NCBI RefSeq assembly: GCF_030814475.1
Contig: NZ_JAUSVF010000001.1
Location: 827,001-891,000 of the forward strand
Reading direction: 5' to 3'
Origin: Pararhizobium capsulatum DSM 1112
GTDB lineage: Bacteria; Pseudomonadota; Alphaproteobacteria; Rhizobiales; Rhizobiaceae
DNA length: 64,000 bases
Below are positions 1-9,561 of the stretch, piece by piece; position 1 is the stretch's first letter; the number at the start of each line of letters is the position of its first letter. Under the pieces are notes generated by a model. That model had not been told where the DNA came from, did not search any database, and was given only the letters and a program-made list of their open reading frames with translations. Made by a program: the position numbers and the translations under genes.

Positions 1-1211
1 GAATCGAAGATAAAGTCGGCGGCCGTGAATTTCGCTTTCAGGATATCCTCGATAACAATCGAACCATGGCTGAAGGTGATGAGGGTGTCGTCGCCGGATT
101 GGGTGATCTTCAGGTCCGAGATCGAATCGATCTTGCTGAAATCGCGGAAGTGAATTTTGTCCTCGCCATCGGTGAAGGTCTTGATGTGATCGGTGCCGAG
201 TTTCTGGTTGTCGCGGTTGCGGAATATGAAGTGGTCGTCCGTTCCCTTGGTGCCGTAGAGCGTATCGTTACCCTGGTAACCTTCCATCCAGTCATCCGTG
301 CCCCCGCCACCCTTGATCACGTCGTTGCCTTCACGACCGCCGAGATAGTTGGCCTTTTTATCGCCGATGATCGTGTCGTTGTACTTTCCGCCGTTGACCT
401 CCTCAATGTTCTTGATCGTGTCCTTGTCGCCGAAACCATCGATGGCCGTTCCCTTGGAAAGATCAACCGTGACCTTTCCTCTGCCGCCGCGCTCGGCGTC
501 GTGCGAATAATCGATACTGTCCCAGCCGGCACCGCCATCGAACACGTCATTTCCAGCAAGTCCGCCGAATTCCTGATCGCTACTGCCGCCGATGAACTTG
601 TCGGCGAAATTGGTGCCTCGGATGCTTTCGATACCGATGAGCTTGTCGGTGAAGCCGTAGGCATCCTTGACAGTCGTATTGTTGACCAAGATACCCTTTG
701 CTGGAATCCAGCTGTGATTGCGAGGTCCGTCGGAATAATCGACCACATCCCAGCCGCTACCGCCGTCATATGTGTCATTCCCGAGGAAGTCCTTGATGTA
801 GTCGTCTCCGGCGCCGGCCTTGACCGTGTCGTTGCCTGCACCGGTTTCGATATCGTCGCCCTTTGCGGTACCTGTGATTATATCGTTGCCGCCGAGGGCG
901 ATTCCCTTGAAGTCATAGAGATGGTGGAAATTGTAGCTTTTGATGCTCAGCCCGGTGATCGTATAGATCGCCTGGCCACTCGCATTGTACGACGTTGCGC
1001 CCGTTACCGTTCCGCCCGTGATCTCCGTACCCGAAATTGAAAATGCCGAGCCCGTCAGTACGAGCTTCTTGGTCCATCCCGTCTCGAAATCTGAAAACGT
1101 ATAGGTGACCTTCTTATGGTCGCTGCTCACGGCGAGGGTGAAGGCTGAGTTTTCAGAGAAGACATCCCAAAAATATTCGGGCGCATACTTCGTGTAGGTC
1201 ACACTTGCCAT
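1..1211 (-). CDS. RTX / hemolysin-type calcium-binding repeat protein (3' end outside window)
   Basis: The minus-strand frame opens with ATG at 1209-1211 behind a GGGGGA ribosome site and stays open to the window edge (about 403 codons). It starts MASVTYTKYAPEYFW and has no classical signal peptide. After about 100 residues it carries repeated calcium-binding nonapeptides of the GGxGxDxxx type, such as GAGNDTVKAGAGDDYI, GLAGNDVFDGGAGWD and GREGNDVIKGGGG. Two blocks of roughly 80 residues, each containing GG(S/A)GWDxxDYS, look like internal duplications. The last visible residues (FTAADFIF) resemble the C-terminal end usual for rhizobial RTX proteins, so little may be missing. Such proteins are normally secreted by type I systems and fold on binding extracellular calcium; no exporter gene is visible here. 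Function beyond that is unknown. Confidence 0.85.
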   Translation of the reverse strand, partial: MASVTYTKYAPEYFWDVFSENSAFTLAVSSDHKKVTYTFSDFETGWTKKLVLTGSAFSISGTEITGGTVTGATSYNASGQAIYTITGLSIKSYNFHHLYDFKGIALGGNDIITGTAKGDDIETGAGNDTVKAGAGDDYIKDFLGNDTYDGGSGWDVVDYSDGPRNHSWIPAKGILVNNTTVKDAYGFTDKLIGIESIRGTNFADKFIGGSSDQEFGGLAGNDVFDGGAGWDSIDYSHDAERGGRGKVTVDLSKGTAIDGFGDKDTIKNIEEVNGGKYNDTIIGDKKANYLGGREGNDVIKGGGGTDDWMEGYQGNDTLYGTKGTDDHFIFRNRDNQKLGTDHIKTFTDGEDKIHFRDFSKIDSISDLKITQSGDDTLITFSHGSIVIEDILKAKFTAADFIFD

Positions 1212-1369
1212 AGCGTCATATCCCCCATGTTGACGGCCGCACCCCGGCGACTTCTGCGGGTAGGATCGCGCAAATCCTGCTGCTCCTCAATTTACCCTTT
1301 CGGACTAGCTCGATTGGTATATGGGCGCGGGCAATAGCATCGCGATGCAGCGATGCCGGTTTCAGCTCT

Positions 1370-2479
<1,110 letters not shown>

Positions 2480-2490
2480 CGGTCGTTCCT

Positions 2491-3333
2491 TTACTTGTCG
2501 CTTTCCGTGAGACCCTTGATGAACCAGCGCTGGAAGATCATGACGATCATGACAGGTGGCAGCATGGCGAGGATCGCCAGGGCAAAGGCCTGATTGTAAT
2601 CGGGAATGTTGGAGCCGACCCAGACGAGCAGGATCTGCTTGATGCCGCGCACCAGCGTGAAGAAGCTCTCGTCGGTGGTCATCAGCGTCGGCCAGAGATA
2701 CTGGTTCCAGCCATAGACGAACATGATGATGAAGATCGCCGCCATCATGGTTTTCGATAGCGGCACGATCACGTCGATGAAGAACTTGAAGGGGCCTGCG
2801 CCGTCGATGCGGGCGGCCTCCAGCAGTTCGTCCGGGATCGATTTGAAGAACTGGCGGAAATAGAAGGTGCCGGTGGCTGACGCCAGAAGCGGCACGATGA
2901 GACCGGTGTAGGTGTTCGTCAGGTGCAGCGTGTTCATGACCTCGTAGGAGGGCAGGATGCGGACTTCGAGCGGCAGGAGCAGGGTCGTGAAGATCATCCA
3001 GAAGGTGACGGTCGCGAAGCGGAAGCGGAAATAGACGAGCGCGTAAGCCGCGAGCATCGACAGGATGATCTTGCCGGCGGCGAAGCCGAGGCCAAGGATG
3101 AGGGAATTCATCATCATGCGCAGGCCGGTGATCTTGCCGGTGAAGCCGCCCTGCTTGGTGAGCACCGTCTGGTAGGTCTCGATGAAATGGCCGCCAGGCA
3201 GGATGGAAAGGCCGTTGCGATGGATATCGGTCGCCTCATGGCTGGACGTCATCAGCGCCACCAGAAGCGGGCCGACCATGATGAAGACGCCCAGGATGAG
3301 GATGAAATGATCGAAGAGTTTGACGCGCTGCAT
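2491..3333 (-). CDS. ugpE: glycerol-3-phosphate ABC transporter permease UgpE
   Basis: A 280-residue polytopic inner-membrane permease of the MalG/UgpE class, with about six hydrophobic segments starting with [21 protein letters not shown]. The EAA loop that docks on the ATPase is present ([23 protein letters not shown]). It pairs with UgpA to form the translocation channel. It begins 13 bp after the ugpA stop and is followed by ugpC after 11 bp, consistent with one transcript. The short C-terminal tail ([14 protein letters not shown]) is typical of UgpE proteins. The ATG at 3333 is the only sensible start. Confidence 0.92.
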   Translation of the reverse strand: MQRVKLFDHFILILGVFIMVGPLLVALMTSSHEATDIHRNGLSILPGGHFIETYQTVLTKQGGFTGKITGLRMMMNSLILGLGFAAGKIILSMLAAYALVYFRFRFATVTFWMIFTTLLLPLEVRILPSYEVMNTLHLTNTYTGLIVPLLASATGTFYFRQFFKSIPDELLEAARIDGAGPFKFFIDVIVPLSKTMMAAIFIIMFVYGWNQYLWPTLMTTDESFFTLVRGIKQILLVWVGSNIPDYNQAFALAILAMLPPVMIVMIFQRWFIKGLTESDK

Positions 3334-3346
3334 GGCCGGGCTCCGC

Positions 3347-4318
3347 TCAGGTGTAGTGGACGCGCCGCTCGATGAAGCGGAACTGGAAGATGGTGAGCAC
3401 GAAGACGATGATCATCAGGATGACCGACTGGGCCGAGGATCCGCCGAGATCATTGCCGCGGAAGCCGTCCATATAGACCTTGTAGACGAGCGTGATCGGG
3501 TTGTTGGCGGCCTTGTCCTTCACCATCACGTCGATGACGCCGAAGGTATCGAACAGGGCGTAGGTGGTGTTGATGATCAGCAGGAAGAAGGCGGTGGGGG
3601 CGAGCAGCGGCAGGATGACGGTCCAGAAGCGGCGGAAACCGGAGCGGCAGTCCATCAGGGCTGCCTCGCGCACGGAGACGGGGATGCCCTGCAGGCCCGA
3701 CAGGAAGAAGATGAAATTGTAGGGGATCTGCTTCCAGACGGAGACGATGATCATGGCGGCGGCCGTGTCGTTGTAGTTCAGCCCGACTTTCATCTCCCAG
3801 CCGAACAGGCCGGCGAATTTCACCAAGGGGCCGATGTGCTGGTCGAACAGCATCATGCCCATGAGGCCGGCGACCGGCGGGGCGATGGCGTAGACCCAGA
3901 TCAGCAGTGTCTTGTAGGTGGCGTTGCCGCGGATGACGCCGTCTGCCTTGACGGCGAGCAGCAGGCCGATGGCGAGCGAAAAGAAGGTGACGAGGGCGGT
4001 GAAGACCGCGGTGAAGCGGGCAATGCCGAGGTATTCTGACGATTTCAGCACGTCGGTGTAGTTGCTCATGCCGACGAAGGTGGAGCCGAAGCCGAAGGGG
4101 TCCTCGAGGTAGAAGGACGACTGGATCGCCTGCACCGACGGCCAATAGAAGAAGATGACGATGATCGCCATCTGCGGGGCAAGAAACAGATAGGGCAGGT
4201 AGGGTGAATTGAACTGCACGCGCTTGGCGAAAGACGGCTCCGAGGGGGCGGCGCGGAAACGACGGAAAAAGCCGGCCGTCGTCGGGGCTGTCGGGGAGAG
4301 CGATGGTGCGTGCGTCAT
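3347..4318 (-). CDS. ugpA: glycerol-3-phosphate ABC transporter permease UgpA
   Basis: A 323-residue inner-membrane permease of the MalF/UgpA class and partner of UgpE. A proline- and arginine-rich cytoplasmic N-terminus is followed by about six membrane segments, the first being PYLFLAPQMAIIVIFFYWPSV. The EAA loop (VREAALMDCRSGFRRFWTVILPLL) contacts UgpC. A TTG at 4333 would add five residues; the ATG at 4318 is preferred because GAGG lies 10 nt upstream and family members start near here. It is separated from ugpB by a 318-bp repeat-filled gap, so stoichiometry between the binding protein and the membrane part may be set in that gap. Confidence 0.92.
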   Translation of the reverse strand: MTHAPSLSPTAPTTAGFFRRFRAAPSEPSFAKRVQFNSPYLPYLFLAPQMAIIVIFFYWPSVQAIQSSFYLEDPFGFGSTFVGMSNYTDVLKSSEYLGIARFTAVFTALVTFFSLAIGLLLAVKADGVIRGNATYKTLLIWVYAIAPPVAGLMGMMLFDQHIGPLVKFAGLFGWEMKVGLNYNDTAAAMIIVSVWKQIPYNFIFFLSGLQGIPVSVREAALMDCRSGFRRFWTVILPLLAPTAFFLLIINTTYALFDTFGVIDVMVKDKAANNPITLVYKVYMDGFRGNDLGGSSAQSVILMIIVFVLTIFQFRFIERRVHYT

Positions 4319-4351
4319 GGGTCGGAGCCTCAAGAGAGTGCTTTAGGTGTG

Positions 4352-4636
4352 GAGGTATTGCCCCTCACCCTAGCCCTCTCCCCGCAGGCGGGGAGGGGGG
4401 CGATCGTAAGTGTGGCGGTCTTCTCGTGTCATCATAGGATGGCGAGGAGGTGCCGCTTGTCCCTTCTCCCCGCGAGCGGGGAAGAGGGTGGCCGACAGAC
4501 CGGATGAGGGGCGGGGTGGCTCGGAGTTTGCCGCGCCACCCACCTCTGTCAGCTCCGCTGACATCTCCCCCGCAAGGGGGGAGATCGACCCGAGACTCTG
4601 GTCACCTCCCCCCGCAGGGAGGGGATGGGGCCGAGA
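4352..4636. repeat. cluster of RIME-like palindromic repeats between ugpB and ugpA
   Basis: The gap holds no gene. It contains three different GC-rich palindromic units. One at about 4356-4400 carries CCCTCACCCTAGCCCTCTCC and recurs inverted near 52225. One at about 4456-4512 has the CTTCTCCCC/GGGGA hairpin and a GGATGAGGGG tail, as at 22476, 24221 and 30432. One at about 4535-4592 has CCACCTCTGTCAGC and a CTCCCCC/GGGGGAG hairpin, as at 52064 and 54980. They resemble the Rhizobium-specific intergenic mosaic elements. Transcripts from ugpB would fold strong hairpins here, which could stabilise the ugpB message or attenuate reading into ugpAEC. Confidence 0.75.
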
Positions 4637-5935
4637 TCAGCCATCCGTCTTCGCAAAACGGGCGAGAAGTTCGTTGCCTTCCTTCTCGATCGTGTCGAAG
4701 GCGTCCTTGACGGAGACTTCGTTGGCGAAGATGCGGCCGTATTCGCGTTCCATGATTTCGCGGATCTGCGGGTAGAAGCCGAGGCGATAGCCCTTCGACC
4801 ATTCGCCGGCCGGCAGCATCAGCTGCTTGATGCCGACTTCGGCGGCCGGGGTCTTCTCGTAGTAGCCTTCCTTCTTGGCCATTTCGTAGGCTGCCTTGGT
4901 GATGGCAACGTAGCCCGTGGCTTCATGATAGAAGACCTGGATCTCAGGCGAGGTCAGGAACTGGAAGAAGTCGGCAACGCACTTGTTCTCTTCGTCGGTC
5001 TTGCCGGACATGGCAAACAGGGCAGCACCGCCGATGAAGGACGAGGTGCCGGCACCCTTGATCGAACCCCAGTAAGGCAGGAAATCGGCCGAGAACGGCA
5101 TCTGGGTCGTTTTGGTCAGGCCGCCGAAGGAGCCGGAAGAGCCGATCCAGAGGGCGGCCTTGTTTTCTTCGAACATCTTCTGGTTATCGTTCCAGCCGGC
5201 GCCGTAATAGGCGAAGTAGCCTTCATCAGCCCAGGCCTTCAGCTTGTCGAACATCATGACGAGGTTCGGGTCGGTGACCTTCAGCTGGGTATCGACAACG
5301 CTGTCGTAGCCGTTGTTGTTGGTGGCGAACTGGATGTTGTTACGCGAGAAGAAGTTCTCGGTGAACTGCCAGGTCAGCTGCGACTGGACGAGCGGGATGT
5401 AACCGGCTTCCTTCAGCTTCGGAGCAATCGCTTCGAATTCTTCCCAGGTCTTCGGGGCTTCGACGCCGGCCTTTTTCAGGGCTTCGTCGTTGACGTACAT
5501 GATCGGCGCCGAGGTGTTGAACGGCATGCCGACGAACTTGCCGTCTGCATCGGCGTAGAAGTTGCGGACGCCGTCGATGAAGGCGTTGCGGTCGAAGGTG
5601 TAGCCAGCCTTGGTGATCAGGTCTTCAGCCGGGATGACGGCGCCCTTGGCGTTGATGATCGTGGCGGCACCGGCGTCGAACACCTGCAGAATGTTCGGCT
5701 GTTCGCCCGAACGGAAGGCGGCGATGCCGGAAGCCAGCGCTTCCTCATAGGTGCCCTTGGAAACCGGGGTGAGCGCGCAAGCGGTCTGCGAAGCGTTGAA
5801 CTTCTGGGCGACTTCGTTGATGACTTCGCCGTTGCGGCCGGCCATGCCGTGCCACCAGGTGATGTCGGTTGCGGCAAGCGAGGAGGTCGCGGAGAAAGCC
5901 AGCGCGAGGCCGGTCATCGTGATGTTCTTGATCAT
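4637..5935 (-). CDS. ugpB: glycerol-3-phosphate periplasmic binding protein UgpB
   Basis: A 432-residue solute-binding protein (family 1) that captures glycerol-3-phosphate in the periplasm and delivers it to UgpAE. The ATG at 5935 follows AAGGAAC and is preferred over an in-frame GTG at 5950. It gives a clean signal peptide MIKNITMTGLALAFSATSSLA, cleaved before ATDITWWHGM. The WWH motif and the aromatic WNDNQKMFEENKAALWIGSSG segment are characteristic of UgpB. It is first in the ugp operon. I searched the 104 bp upstream for a PhoB box (tandem CTGTCAT repeats), expected for ugp operons, and found only an imperfect CTGTT-rich stretch, so phosphate control is plausible but not shown. Confidence 0.94.
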   Translation of the reverse strand: MIKNITMTGLALAFSATSSLAATDITWWHGMAGRNGEVINEVAQKFNASQTACALTPVSKGTYEEALASGIAAFRSGEQPNILQVFDAGAATIINAKGAVIPAEDLITKAGYTFDRNAFIDGVRNFYADADGKFVGMPFNTSAPIMYVNDEALKKAGVEAPKTWEEFEAIAPKLKEAGYIPLVQSQLTWQFTENFFSRNNIQFATNNNGYDSVVDTQLKVTDPNLVMMFDKLKAWADEGYFAYYGAGWNDNQKMFEENKAALWIGSSGSFGGLTKTTQMPFSADFLPYWGSIKGAGTSSFIGGAALFAMSGKTDEENKCVADFFQFLTSPEIQVFYHEATGYVAITKAAYEMAKKEGYYEKTPAAEVGIKQLMLPAGEWSKGYRLGFYPQIREIMEREYGRIFANEVSVKDAFDTIEKEGNELLARFAKTDG

Positions 5936-6039
5936 GGCAGTTCCTTTCACCAGGGTTAAGGTGAGGAACCCGCTAAAGCCCTTTCATGACGGCGCGATAA
6001 CGCTTTGATGTCTGTTCTGTAACAACAGTGCACAGGTGT

Positions 6040-6408
6040 TCAAAAAGCGTCAATGAGATGCACCGGCCAGCGCCACGGGCTGACGGAGATGATGTCGTAG
6101 CGGATGGAAAGCCTTGTGGCGTCGGGCTGGCGGGAAAGCCAGAGATCGCTTGCCGCGCGGATGCGGCGCTGGGCCGTGGGCGAGACGGCGGTGACGGCGC
6201 TGTCGAGGTTTGCACGGGCTTTCACCTCGATGCAGGCGACGAGGTCTCCCTTGCGGGCGATGATGTCGATTTCTCCGAGCTTGGTGCGGTAGCGGAACGC
6301 AACGATCCGGTAGCCTTGAAACACAAGTGCAAGCATGGCGCGATACTCGGCGATCGCACCCCGGCGCAGCGCCTTCAGTTTTCGGATATCGGCCGGTTCA
6401 CGCGCCAT
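6040..6408 (-). CDS. YraN / UPF0102 family endonuclease-fold protein
   Basis: A 122-residue protein of the UPF0102 (YraN) family, which has a restriction-endonuclease-like fold but no settled function. The core motif is visible as GEIDIIARKGDLVACIEVKAR, providing the acidic and lysine residues typical of that fold. Its ATG overlaps the last 11 bp of rsmI, so the two are co-transcribed and probably translationally coupled, as is common for this pair in alphaproteobacteria. The sequence is full length for the family. Confidence 0.85.
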   Translation of the reverse strand: MAREPADIRKLKALRRGAIAEYRAMLALVFQGYRIVAFRYRTKLGEIDIIARKGDLVACIEVKARANLDSAVTAVSPTAQRRIRAASDLWLSRQPDATRLSIRYDIISVSPWRWPVHLIDAF

Positions 6409-7327
6409 CGCGCTCCTTCAATTGCAGGAGGCGATCGTAGAGGTCCTTGCGGTTGAGGCCAGTGCGCTTTGCGGCTTCAGTCGCGGCCTTGCCGGTGGAC
6501 AGATCCTTCGCGAGGGCAGAGAGGAGGACATCGACATCCTTTTCCTTCGGCGGTGCCGGCGCATCGGGTGGGGCGATGACGAAGACGATCTCGCCCTTCA
6601 CGTTTGCGCCCTCGTCATAGAAGGCCTTCAAGTCGGCGAGCGTGCCGCGGCGGAATTCCTCGAAGGTCTTGGTCAGCTCCCGGCAGACGGCGGCGGTGCG
6701 GGCTTCACCGAGAACATCGCAGGCCGCCGTGACGGTCGCGGCGATGCGGTGGGGGGATTCGAAGAAGATGAGGGTAGCGGGGACGGTGGCGAGCTCGGTC
6801 AGGCGGTCGCGGCGGGCCTTGTCCTTCGAGGGCAGGAAGCCGGCGAACAGGAAGGTTTCGTTGGACAGGCCTGAACCGACCAGGGCGGCAAGCGGCGCAG
6901 ATGGGCCGGGGATGGGCACCACGCGATGGCCGGCCTCTATTGCCGACTGGCCGAGGCGGTAGCCGGGGTCGGAGACGAGGGGCGTGCCGGCGTCGGAGAC
7001 CAGCGCCACGGACTTGCCGGCCTCGAGCGCTGCAATCAGCCGCGGGCCGGCTTCGTCGGCATTGTGTTCGTGATAGGCGTAGGGGCGGTTGACGATGCCG
7101 TAGCGGTCGAGCAGGACGCGGGTGACGCGGGTATCTTCGCAGGCCAGCACATCGGCGCCGGCCAAGGTTTCGAGCGCGCGCAGCGTGATGTCGGAGAGAT
7201 TGCCGATGGGGGTTGCGACGAGATAGAGCGCCGGCTCCAGCGGACGTGCGGGCACGGCGATGTTGTGGATGCGGTAGGACTTCTGCCTGTCGCTTGCTCC
7301 GCTGCCGTTGTCTGCCTGGTGTTCCAC
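6398..7327 (-). CDS. rsmI: 16S rRNA (cytidine1402-2'-O)-methyltransferase RsmI
   Basis: A 309-residue tetrapyrrole-methylase-fold enzyme that 2'-O-methylates C1402 of 16S rRNA in the ribosomal P site. Family motifs are clear: LYLVATPIGNLSDIT near residue 35, LACEDTRVT, YHEHNADE, VSDAGTPLVSDPGYRL and IPGPSAPLAALVGSGL. The C-terminal region (RKDLYDRLLQLKERD) is the usual small helical domain. The start is a GTG at 7327 with a weak ribosome site, and the first 25 residues before LEPALYLVATP are not conserved, so the exact start is uncertain. It overlaps yraN by 11 bp. Confidence 0.92.
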   Translation of the reverse strand: MEHQADNGSGASDRQKSYRIHNIAVPARPLEPALYLVATPIGNLSDITLRALETLAGADVLACEDTRVTRVLLDRYGIVNRPYAYHEHNADEAGPRLIAALEAGKSVALVSDAGTPLVSDPGYRLGQSAIEAGHRVVPIPGPSAPLAALVGSGLSNETFLFAGFLPSKDKARRDRLTELATVPATLIFFESPHRIAATVTAACDVLGEARTAAVCRELTKTFEEFRRGTLADLKAFYDEGANVKGEIVFVIAPPDAPAPPKEKDVDVLLSALAKDLSTGKAATEAAKRTGLNRKDLYDRLLQLKERDGA

Positions 7328-7629
7328 TGTGTTTTCTTTCTATGTGCTTTGCCGGTCTTTATGGGCGAGCCGTGCGAAGGCGGCAAGAGCTGGTCGATGG
7401 ATATGGCAAGCCGTACAGCCGGGGGTCTTCTTTTATGCCGGCGAGGCATTTCGGTAGAGAGGCCGTCGTGAACTTGAAGCGCGACGTGTTGACGGCTTCG
7501 CTTGATATTGCTGTAACATGGCTCAGCCAGTTTGAGCGGCGTCTCTACGCTATCCATCGACTTTTCGCTCGGTGGTGCCGGTTTCAAATGGAGACGTGCC
7601 TCGCGATTTCACAAACTGGGGAAACTGGC
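7328..7629. other. intergenic region, divergent promoters of rsmI and the sulfatase gene
   Basis: This gap separates two divergent genes. I see no gene, strong hairpin or repeat of the window's repeat families here. Promoters for both genes must lie within it, but no convincing -35/-10 pair stands out. Confidence 0.5.
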
Positions 7630-9222
7630 ATGAGAATGAAGACGCTTCGCACTCTGGTTCTGCAGACGGCCGTGCTTGCTGCCATCCCGACGCTCGCGCT
7701 GGCGCAGTCTGTGCTGAGCAAGGCCGAGCGCACCAGTGAGAGCATGGAACCGGCGCTGGTTCATGCAGATCAGGCAACAGCAGCCCAGAAGAAGTTGGAC
7801 GAACTGATGGCCCGAACCGGTCGGCGGCCAAACATCGTCTGGCTGGTCGTTGACGACATGGGCTATGGCGATCCCGGCGTATTCGGCGGCGGCGCTGCGA
7901 TCGGCGCAGCCACCCCCAATATGGACAGGCTGGCGCACGAAGGCCTGACGATGACCTCGACCTATTCGCAGGCCACCTGCACGCCGACGCGCTCCGCCAT
8001 TCTGACCGGGCGGCTTCCGGTGCGCACCGGCCTGACGCGTCCGATCCTTGCTGGCGACAAGATCACCAAGAACCCGTGGGCCGATGAGACGTCGCTGCCG
8101 AAGCTGCTTGGCGACGCGGGATACAAGACAGTTCTGTCCGGCAAGTGGCATGTCGGCGAAAGCGTCGGCATGCGGCCACAGGATATCGGCTTCGATGAAT
8201 TCTACGGCTTCTACGAGGCCGAGAAGGAAATCAGCCAAGGCGTCGACAAAAGGCGTTATCCAGATCTTGTTCTCAATCCCGAACGGTTGGCAATGCTGAA
8301 AAAGACCGGTTCGAGCACCGCGCTCGTTCACGGGTTCAAAGGTGGCGAAACCAAGGACGTCGAGCAGATCGACAGCATCGGGAAGATGGCCGAAGGCGAC
8401 CGGATGCTGAAGGAATTCAGTGTCCAAAAGATCAAGGAGCTTGCCGGGGGTACGGCTCCCTTCTTCCTCGAACATGCCTTCATGAAGGTGCATGCCGACA
8501 ACTTTGCCTCCAAGGCCTTCGAAGGCAGGAGCGCCAGCAAATACCCGTACAAGGACGACGTGGTGGAGGTTGACGCCTATATTGGCGAGATTGTCGACGC
8601 ACTCGACAAGGCCGGGGTGCTCGACAACACCTTCATTTTCGTGACCTCCGACAATGGGCCGCAGCTCGATACCTGGCCGGATGCTGGATACACGCCGTTC
8701 CGCGGCGCGAAAGGTTCTGCCTGGGAAGGCGGCGTGCGCGTGCCCGGCATCGCCTACTGGCGCGGCATGATCAAGTCCGGCCGCGAAAGCGATGATCTCT
8801 TCGATCTGATGGACCTGTTCAACACATCGCTTCACGTGGCCGGTGTGGCGGACAAGATCCCGACCGACCGCTATATCGACGGCATCGACCAGACCTCGTT
8901 TCTCCTGGCCGATGACGGCCAATCAAACCGCGAGAAGGTCTATATCTGGAACGAGCAGAACTTCATGGCCATGCGCATGTACGAGTACAAGATCCATGTG
9001 AAAGTGGTTCAGGAGCAGGCCCAGTGGTTGAACATCGACATGACCACCGTCAGCGATGTCGGCCTCGCACCCTGGCTGTTCAATCTCTACATCGACCCGA
9101 AGGAGCAATACCCGGTCGGCCACCGCATGAACGCTTTCCTGGCCTCGATGGCGGCGGAGATGAAGGCGCACGGGGCGACGTATAAGAAGTATCCGCCGAA
9201 GAATATTGGCCTCGGGCAATAA
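7630..9222 (+). CDS. exported type I sulfatase (arylsulfatase-like)
   Basis: A 530-residue member of the alkaline phosphatase/sulfatase superfamily. The ATG at 7630 gives a signal peptide (MRMKTLRTLVLQTAVLAAIPTLALA), so it acts in the periplasm or outside. The sulfatase signature CTPTRSAILTGR is intact. Cys117 is the residue converted to formylglycine, and Pro119 and Arg121 complete CxPxR. Metal ligands appear in VVDDMGYGD (Asp75, Asp76) and FVTSDNGPQ; SGKWHVGE supplies the active-site Lys and His. It likely removes sulfate from organic sulfate esters, or hydrolyses a related phosphonate or sulfamate. No formylglycine-generating enzyme or sulfate transporter is encoded nearby. It looks like a single-gene transcript. 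Confidence 0.88.
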   Translation: MRMKTLRTLVLQTAVLAAIPTLALAQSVLSKAERTSESMEPALVHADQATAAQKKLDELMARTGRRPNIVWLVVDDMGYGDPGVFGGGAAIGAATPNMDRLAHEGLTMTSTYSQATCTPTRSAILTGRLPVRTGLTRPILAGDKITKNPWADETSLPKLLGDAGYKTVLSGKWHVGESVGMRPQDIGFDEFYGFYEAEKEISQGVDKRRYPDLVLNPERLAMLKKTGSSTALVHGFKGGETKDVEQIDSIGKMAEGDRMLKEFSVQKIKELAGGTAPFFLEHAFMKVHADNFASKAFEGRSASKYPYKDDVVEVDAYIGEIVDALDKAGVLDNTFIFVTSDNGPQLDTWPDAGYTPFRGAKGSAWEGGVRVPGIAYWRGMIKSGRESDDLFDLMDLFNTSLHVAGVADKIPTDRYIDGIDQTSFLLADDGQSNREKVYIWNEQNFMAMRMYEYKIHVKVVQEQAQWLNIDMTTVSDVGLAPWLFNLYIDPKEQYPVGHRMNAFLASMAAEMKAHGATYKKYPPKNIGLGQ

Positions 9223-9561
9223 GCAGCAACACGGTCGGTCGCTTTATATTGACTGCTTTTTCTGCAATGCCGATCACATGCCCTGTGACAGGATTCTGCA
9301 GACGATTCCGAAGGCGGGTCAGGCGGAAGTGATATGCTGCTGTTTCCGACGCAGCCCTGCAACGTGTGTGGATATGACGGGGATACTGGGGACGACCGCT
9401 CGTTCTTGCTCACAATAGTCCTCTCCCTCCCGCGATAGCGCTTGATTTCCGCGGCTTCTTTCTGCCATTTTGCCCGTCCACATCCTTGTGGGCCCGACGG
9501 GGCGTCAAATGTAAATGCCGGGAGGCATGCTTCCGGCACTGGTTGAAAGCGGTAGCATCCC
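9223..9561. other. intergenic region upstream of dnaN
   Basis: No gene is supported here. A small inverted repeat (TGCCGG...CCGGCA, about 9514-9536) lies just before dnaN, and a GC hairpin lies in GTCCACATCCTTGTGGGC (about 9477). Neither has a T-tract. The dnaN promoter must lie in this gap. Confidence 0.45.

Noticed and set aside
66..1040. Open frame of 324 codons on the plus strand opposite the RTX gene
   Set aside because: The minus frame shows repeated calcium-binding nonapeptides; this plus frame is the shadow of that repetition.
1337..1356. GCATCGC/GCGATGC inverted repeat before the ugpC end as a terminator
   Set aside because: The stem is only 7 bp and no T-tract follows on the minus strand.
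4310..4775. Several open frames over the ugpB-ugpA gap
   Set aside because: They arise from the GC-rich palindromic repeats and overlap the ends of ugpA and ugpB; similar spurious frames occur over every other RIME-like cluster.
4625..5959. Open frame of 444 codons on the plus strand opposite ugpB
   Set aside because: Antisense shadow of ugpB, whose signal peptide and family motifs are clear.
5936..6039. PhoB box upstream of ugpB
   Set aside because: Only CTGTT-like fragments are present; no two CTGTCAT-type repeats with 11-bp spacing, so not reported as a site.
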